DNA of 64,000 nucleotides from Winogradskya humida. Lineage in GTDB: Bacteria > Actinomycetota > Actinomycetes > Mycobacteriales > Micromonosporaceae. The number at the start of each line of letters is the position of its first letter. The stretch's first letter is position 1. The position numbers and the translations under genes are program-made. The notes beneath the pieces are model-generated. The model had not been told where the DNA came from. It saw nothing but the letters and a program-made list of their open reading frames with translations, and searched no databases. This document shows, in pieces, positions 61,724-64,000 of the stretch. Location of the stretch: the NCBI RefSeq assembly GCF_016862215.1, contig NZ_BOMN01000132.1, positions 1 to 64,000 on the forward strand, written 5' to 3'.

Positions 61724-63412
61724 ATGCCCGACGAGCGCCCCTGGCTGGCGGCCTACCCCGAGGGTGTCCCGGCGGACATCGCCACCCCTGACCGCCCGCT
61801 GACCGCGAACCTGGACGGCGCCGTGCGCCGCTTCCCCGATCGGGTCGCGCTCGACTTCCTCGGTGCCGCCACGACGTACGCCCAGCTCGGCGAGCAGGTC
61901 TCCCGCGCGGCATCAGCGCTGCACGATCTCGGCGTGTCCCACGGCGACCGGGTGGCTCTGATCCTGCCCAACTGCCCCCAGCACGTGGTCGCGTTCTACG
62001 CCGTGCTGCGCCTCGGCGCGGTCGTGGTCGAGCACAACCCGCTCTACACCGCGGACGAGCTCGCGCACCAGCTCGCCGATCACGGCGCCACGGTGGCGAT
62101 CTGCTGGGAAAAGGTCGCCTCGACCGTCGCCGGCGTCGCGGGCAAGACCGCGGTCACCACGATCATCGGCGTCAACCTGACCGCGGCGCTCCCGCTGGTC
62201 AAACGGCTGGCGCTGACCCTGCCGCTCCCGCCCGCGCGCAAGACCCGTGCCGAGATGCGCGGCCCGCTGCCCGACAGCGCGCTGAGCTGGGAGAAGCTCC
62301 TCGCCGACGCGGCACCGCTCGCCGCCGACGTCCCCGGCCCGGACGTCGACGACGTCGCCCTGCTGCAGTACACGGGTGGCACCAGCGGCACACCCAAGGG
62401 TGCGATCCTCACCCACAAGAACCTCGCCGCGAACGCCGAGCAGAGCCGCGTCTGGGTGCCCGGGCTGCGCGACGGCGGCGAGACGTTCTACGCGGTGCTA
62501 CCGCTCTTCCACGCGTACGGTATGACGTTGTGCCTGACCACCGCCGTGCGCATCGCGGCGACGATCGTGCTGTTGCCCCGCTTCGACGTCGCCATGGTCC
62601 TCTCGGCCGCGAAGCGGCGCCCGCCGACGTTCTTCCCCGGCGTCCCACCGATGTACGAACGCCTCGCCGCCGCCGTGCAGAAGAGCGGCGCCGACCTGAG
62701 CTCCGTGCGCACCGCGATCAGCGGCGCGATGCCACTGCCGGCCGAGACCGTCGAGAAGTGGGAGGCCATCACCGGCGGCCTGCTGATCGAGGGGTACGGC
62801 ATGACCGAGACCTCCCCGATCACCGTCGGCAACCCCATCTCGCCCAAGCGCCGCGCCGGCTCGATCGGCGTGCCGTACCCGTCCACCTGGGCGCGCATCG
62901 CCGACCGTGAGGACCTGTCCCGGGACATGCCGGAGGGCGACGCGGGGGAGCTGCTGATCAAGGGCCCGCAGGTGTTCTCCGGTTACTGGGACATGCCCGA
63001 CGAGACGGCCGCGGTGCTGCTGCCCGGCGGCTGGATCCGTACGGGTGATGTCGCCGTCATGAGCCCCGACGGCTTCTTCTCCATCGTCGACCGGGTCAAG
63101 GAACTGATCATCACCGGCGGCTTCAACGTCTACCCGTCCGAGGTGGAGGACGTCCTCCGCGCCCACCCGGACGTCGCCGACGTAGCCGTGGTCGGCCTGC
63201 CCTCGGCCAGGACCGGCGAAGAGGTCGTCGCGGTCGTCGTCCCCACCGCCGGCACCACCCCCGACCCGGAAGCCCTGCGAGCCTGGGCCCGCGAACGCCT
63301 CTCCGGCTACAAGGCCCCCCGCCGGGTCGAACTCACCGACGAACTGCCCCGCAGCCAGATCGGCAAAATCCTACGCCGCCAGGTACGCGAGGAGCTGCTC
63401 GCCGCCGACTGA
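61724..63412 (+). CDS. Long-chain-fatty-acid-CoA ligase (AMP-forming)
   Basis: 562 residues from the ATG at 61724 (TAGGAGAG upstream). ANL-superfamily motifs: LLQYTGGTSGTPKGAILTHK (P-loop-like A3), LIEGYGMTETSPITVG (A5), GWIRTGDVAVM (A7), KELIITGGFNVYPSEVED (A8 hinge) and the catalytic Lys in RSQIGKILRRQVR (A10). All are present, so the enzyme should activate fatty acids with ATP and CoA. Some related proteins load fatty acids in lipid or polyketide assembly; no such cluster is near. Cytoplasmic or membrane-bound. Confidence 0.94.
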   Translation: MPDERPWLAAYPEGVPADIATPDRPLTANLDGAVRRFPDRVALDFLGAATTYAQLGEQVSRAASALHDLGVSHGDRVALILPNCPQHVVAFYAVLRLGAVVVEHNPLYTADELAHQLADHGATVAICWEKVASTVAGVAGKTAVTTIIGVNLTAALPLVKRLALTLPLPPARKTRAEMRGPLPDSALSWEKLLADAAPLAADVPGPDVDDVALLQYTGGTSGTPKGAILTHKNLAANAEQSRVWVPGLRDGGETFYAVLPLFHAYGMTLCLTTAVRIAATIVLLPRFDVAMVLSAAKRRPPTFFPGVPPMYERLAAAVQKSGADLSSVRTAISGAMPLPAETVEKWEAITGGLLIEGYGMTETSPITVGNPISPKRRAGSIGVPYPSTWARIADREDLSRDMPEGDAGELLIKGPQVFSGYWDMPDETAAVLLPGGWIRTGDVAVMSPDGFFSIVDRVKELIITGGFNVYPSEVEDVLRAHPDVADVAVVGLPSARTGEEVVAVVVPTAGTTPDPEALRAWARERLSGYKAPRRVELTDELPRSQIGKILRRQVREELLAAD

Positions 63413-63422
63413 AAGCTCCCGC

Positions 63423-64000
63423 TCACGAGGACAACGCCCAGGCCTGCGTCGCCGCACCGGTACACGCGCTCATCCGAACGTCGAACCCGGCCGTGGTGCC
63501 GCCGGTGAGGCACGTCCCGGTGGCGACGTTCACGAGCGACGCCCCACCGCCGACCTGCCACTTCTCGGTGTCGCTGCCGAAGCACGAGCCCAGGGCGAAC
63601 CCGCCGCCACCTGAGGTCTGGCCGCACTTGCCGAGCGCCAGCAGCGTACCGTCGGAATTCAGGGTCCAGACCTGGTCGGACGTGCCGCTGCAGGTCTTCA
63701 TCTCCGCGGCGACACCCTGATCGACATCCAGGCACAACCCGCCGCTGACCAGCCGCCCGACCCGCGTGGTGATCGGCGCCAGAGCACCGGTGGTGGCAGG
63801 CGCAACCGTCTCAGCCGGCACGGACGTGGCCGACTTGACCGTCGGCGACGTGGTCCTGGCGGCCGAAGTCTTCCCACCGACCGGCTTCGAAACAGGTGCC
63901 GACCGCCCATCAGCCCCAGCAGCTCCGGTCTTCTGAACGCCACCCGACGCCTGCGGGGCTGACGGCGCGGCCACGGCATCCGTCGTCGCCGTCCGCGTCG
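63423..64000 (-). CDS. Ricin-type beta-trefoil lectin protein, 5' end beyond the window
   Basis: The last 192 residues of a larger gene. A Pro/Ala/Ser/Thr linker is followed by one ricin-type lectin domain with QxW-like repeats: DQVWTLNSDGTLLALGKCGQ, then GSCFGSDTEKWQVGGGASLV, then TGAATQAWALSS at the C terminus. Cys pairs (CLDV, TCSG, KCG, SCFG, TCLTG, ACTG) fit a disulfide-bonded secreted domain. The N-terminal part (possibly a glycosidase or peptidase) is outside the window. In this locus it would bind galactose- or xylose-type polymers. Confidence 0.85.
   Translation of the reverse strand, partial: TRTATTDAVAAPSAPQASGGVQKTGAAGADGRSAPVSKPVGGKTSAARTTSPTVKSATSVPAETVAPATTGALAPITTRVGRLVSGGLCLDVDQGVAAEMKTCSGTSDQVWTLNSDGTLLALGKCGQTSGGGGFALGSCFGSDTEKWQVGGGASLVNVATGTCLTGGTTAGFDVRMSACTGAATQAWALSS

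Overview
The window is GC-rich, densely coded actinobacterial chromosome. The marks are GTG starts, Tat and lipoprotein exports, GAF-ANTAR regulators, a SigB/SigF-type sigma factor, a PPOX F420/FMN-type protein, a DUF3618/holin-X stress triad and many secreted glycosidases. This fits a soil filamentous actinomycete, most likely Micromonosporaceae (Actinoplanes-like). The family assignment is inference from gene content. No rRNA, tRNA, CRISPR array, prophage or intact insertion sequence was recognised.

Layout. 0-0.8 kb: debris, namely a broken unknown gene end and an IS5-type transposase remnant. 0.8-5.5 kb: a membrane GT2 glycosyltransferase fused to a c-di-GMP EAL domain, divergent from a membrane-anchored GH18 chitinase-like protein with chitin-binding modules. 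5.5-10 kb: small unknown protein, beta-lactamase-like hydrolase, GT39 membrane glycosyltransferase, methyltransferase and a cut-off SMI1-like gene. 10-15 kb: two regulator/oxidoreductase pairs (HxlR with an NTF2-SDR fusion; MarR with an old yellow enzyme) and a Tat-exported esterase. Both pairs have clear palindromic operators between the genes. 15-19.3 kb: stress block with two GAF-ANTAR proteins, a sigma factor and a three-gene envelope-stress operon ending in a perfect terminator. 19.3-28.3 kb: GH6 cellulase, an N-truncated class IV aminotransferase behind a 33-bp repeat array, three SDRs, a TetR regulator, an FAD monooxygenase, a Vps62-like membrane protein and a GH27 alpha-galactosidase. 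28.3-33 kb: a TAXI-type solute-binding lipoprotein, a 600-bp AT-richer gap and a two-component system. 33-44.2 kb: aldo/keto reductase, GH2 beta-galactosidase, TM2 protein, a deleted alpha/beta-hydrolase pseudogene, a Gfo/Idh/MocA oxidoreductase, an MMPL transporter with an orphan NarL regulator, a D-2-hydroxyacid dehydrogenase and a PPOX protein.

44.3-57.6 kb is one 13.3-kb gene for a 4418-residue surface protein. It has a signal peptide, an about six-bladed NHL propeller, 43 fibronectin type III repeats that I counted individually, a Pro/Thr linker and a sortase-like MPRTG-TM-Arg tail. Its first third is a two-domain higher-order repeat with an exact 573-bp period. It is followed by a CPA1 Na+/H+ antiporter, a marR-MATE efflux unit with a nested palindromic operator, an acyl-CoA ligase and a ricin-type lectin protein cut by the window edge.

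Two themes recur. The first is surface polysaccharide biology: chitin, cellulose, galactosides and lectin, plus a giant adhesin-like protein and a c-di-GMP-linked polysaccharide synthase. The second is a high density of short in-frame or intergenic minisatellites (15, 17, 18, 19, 25 and 33 bp units).
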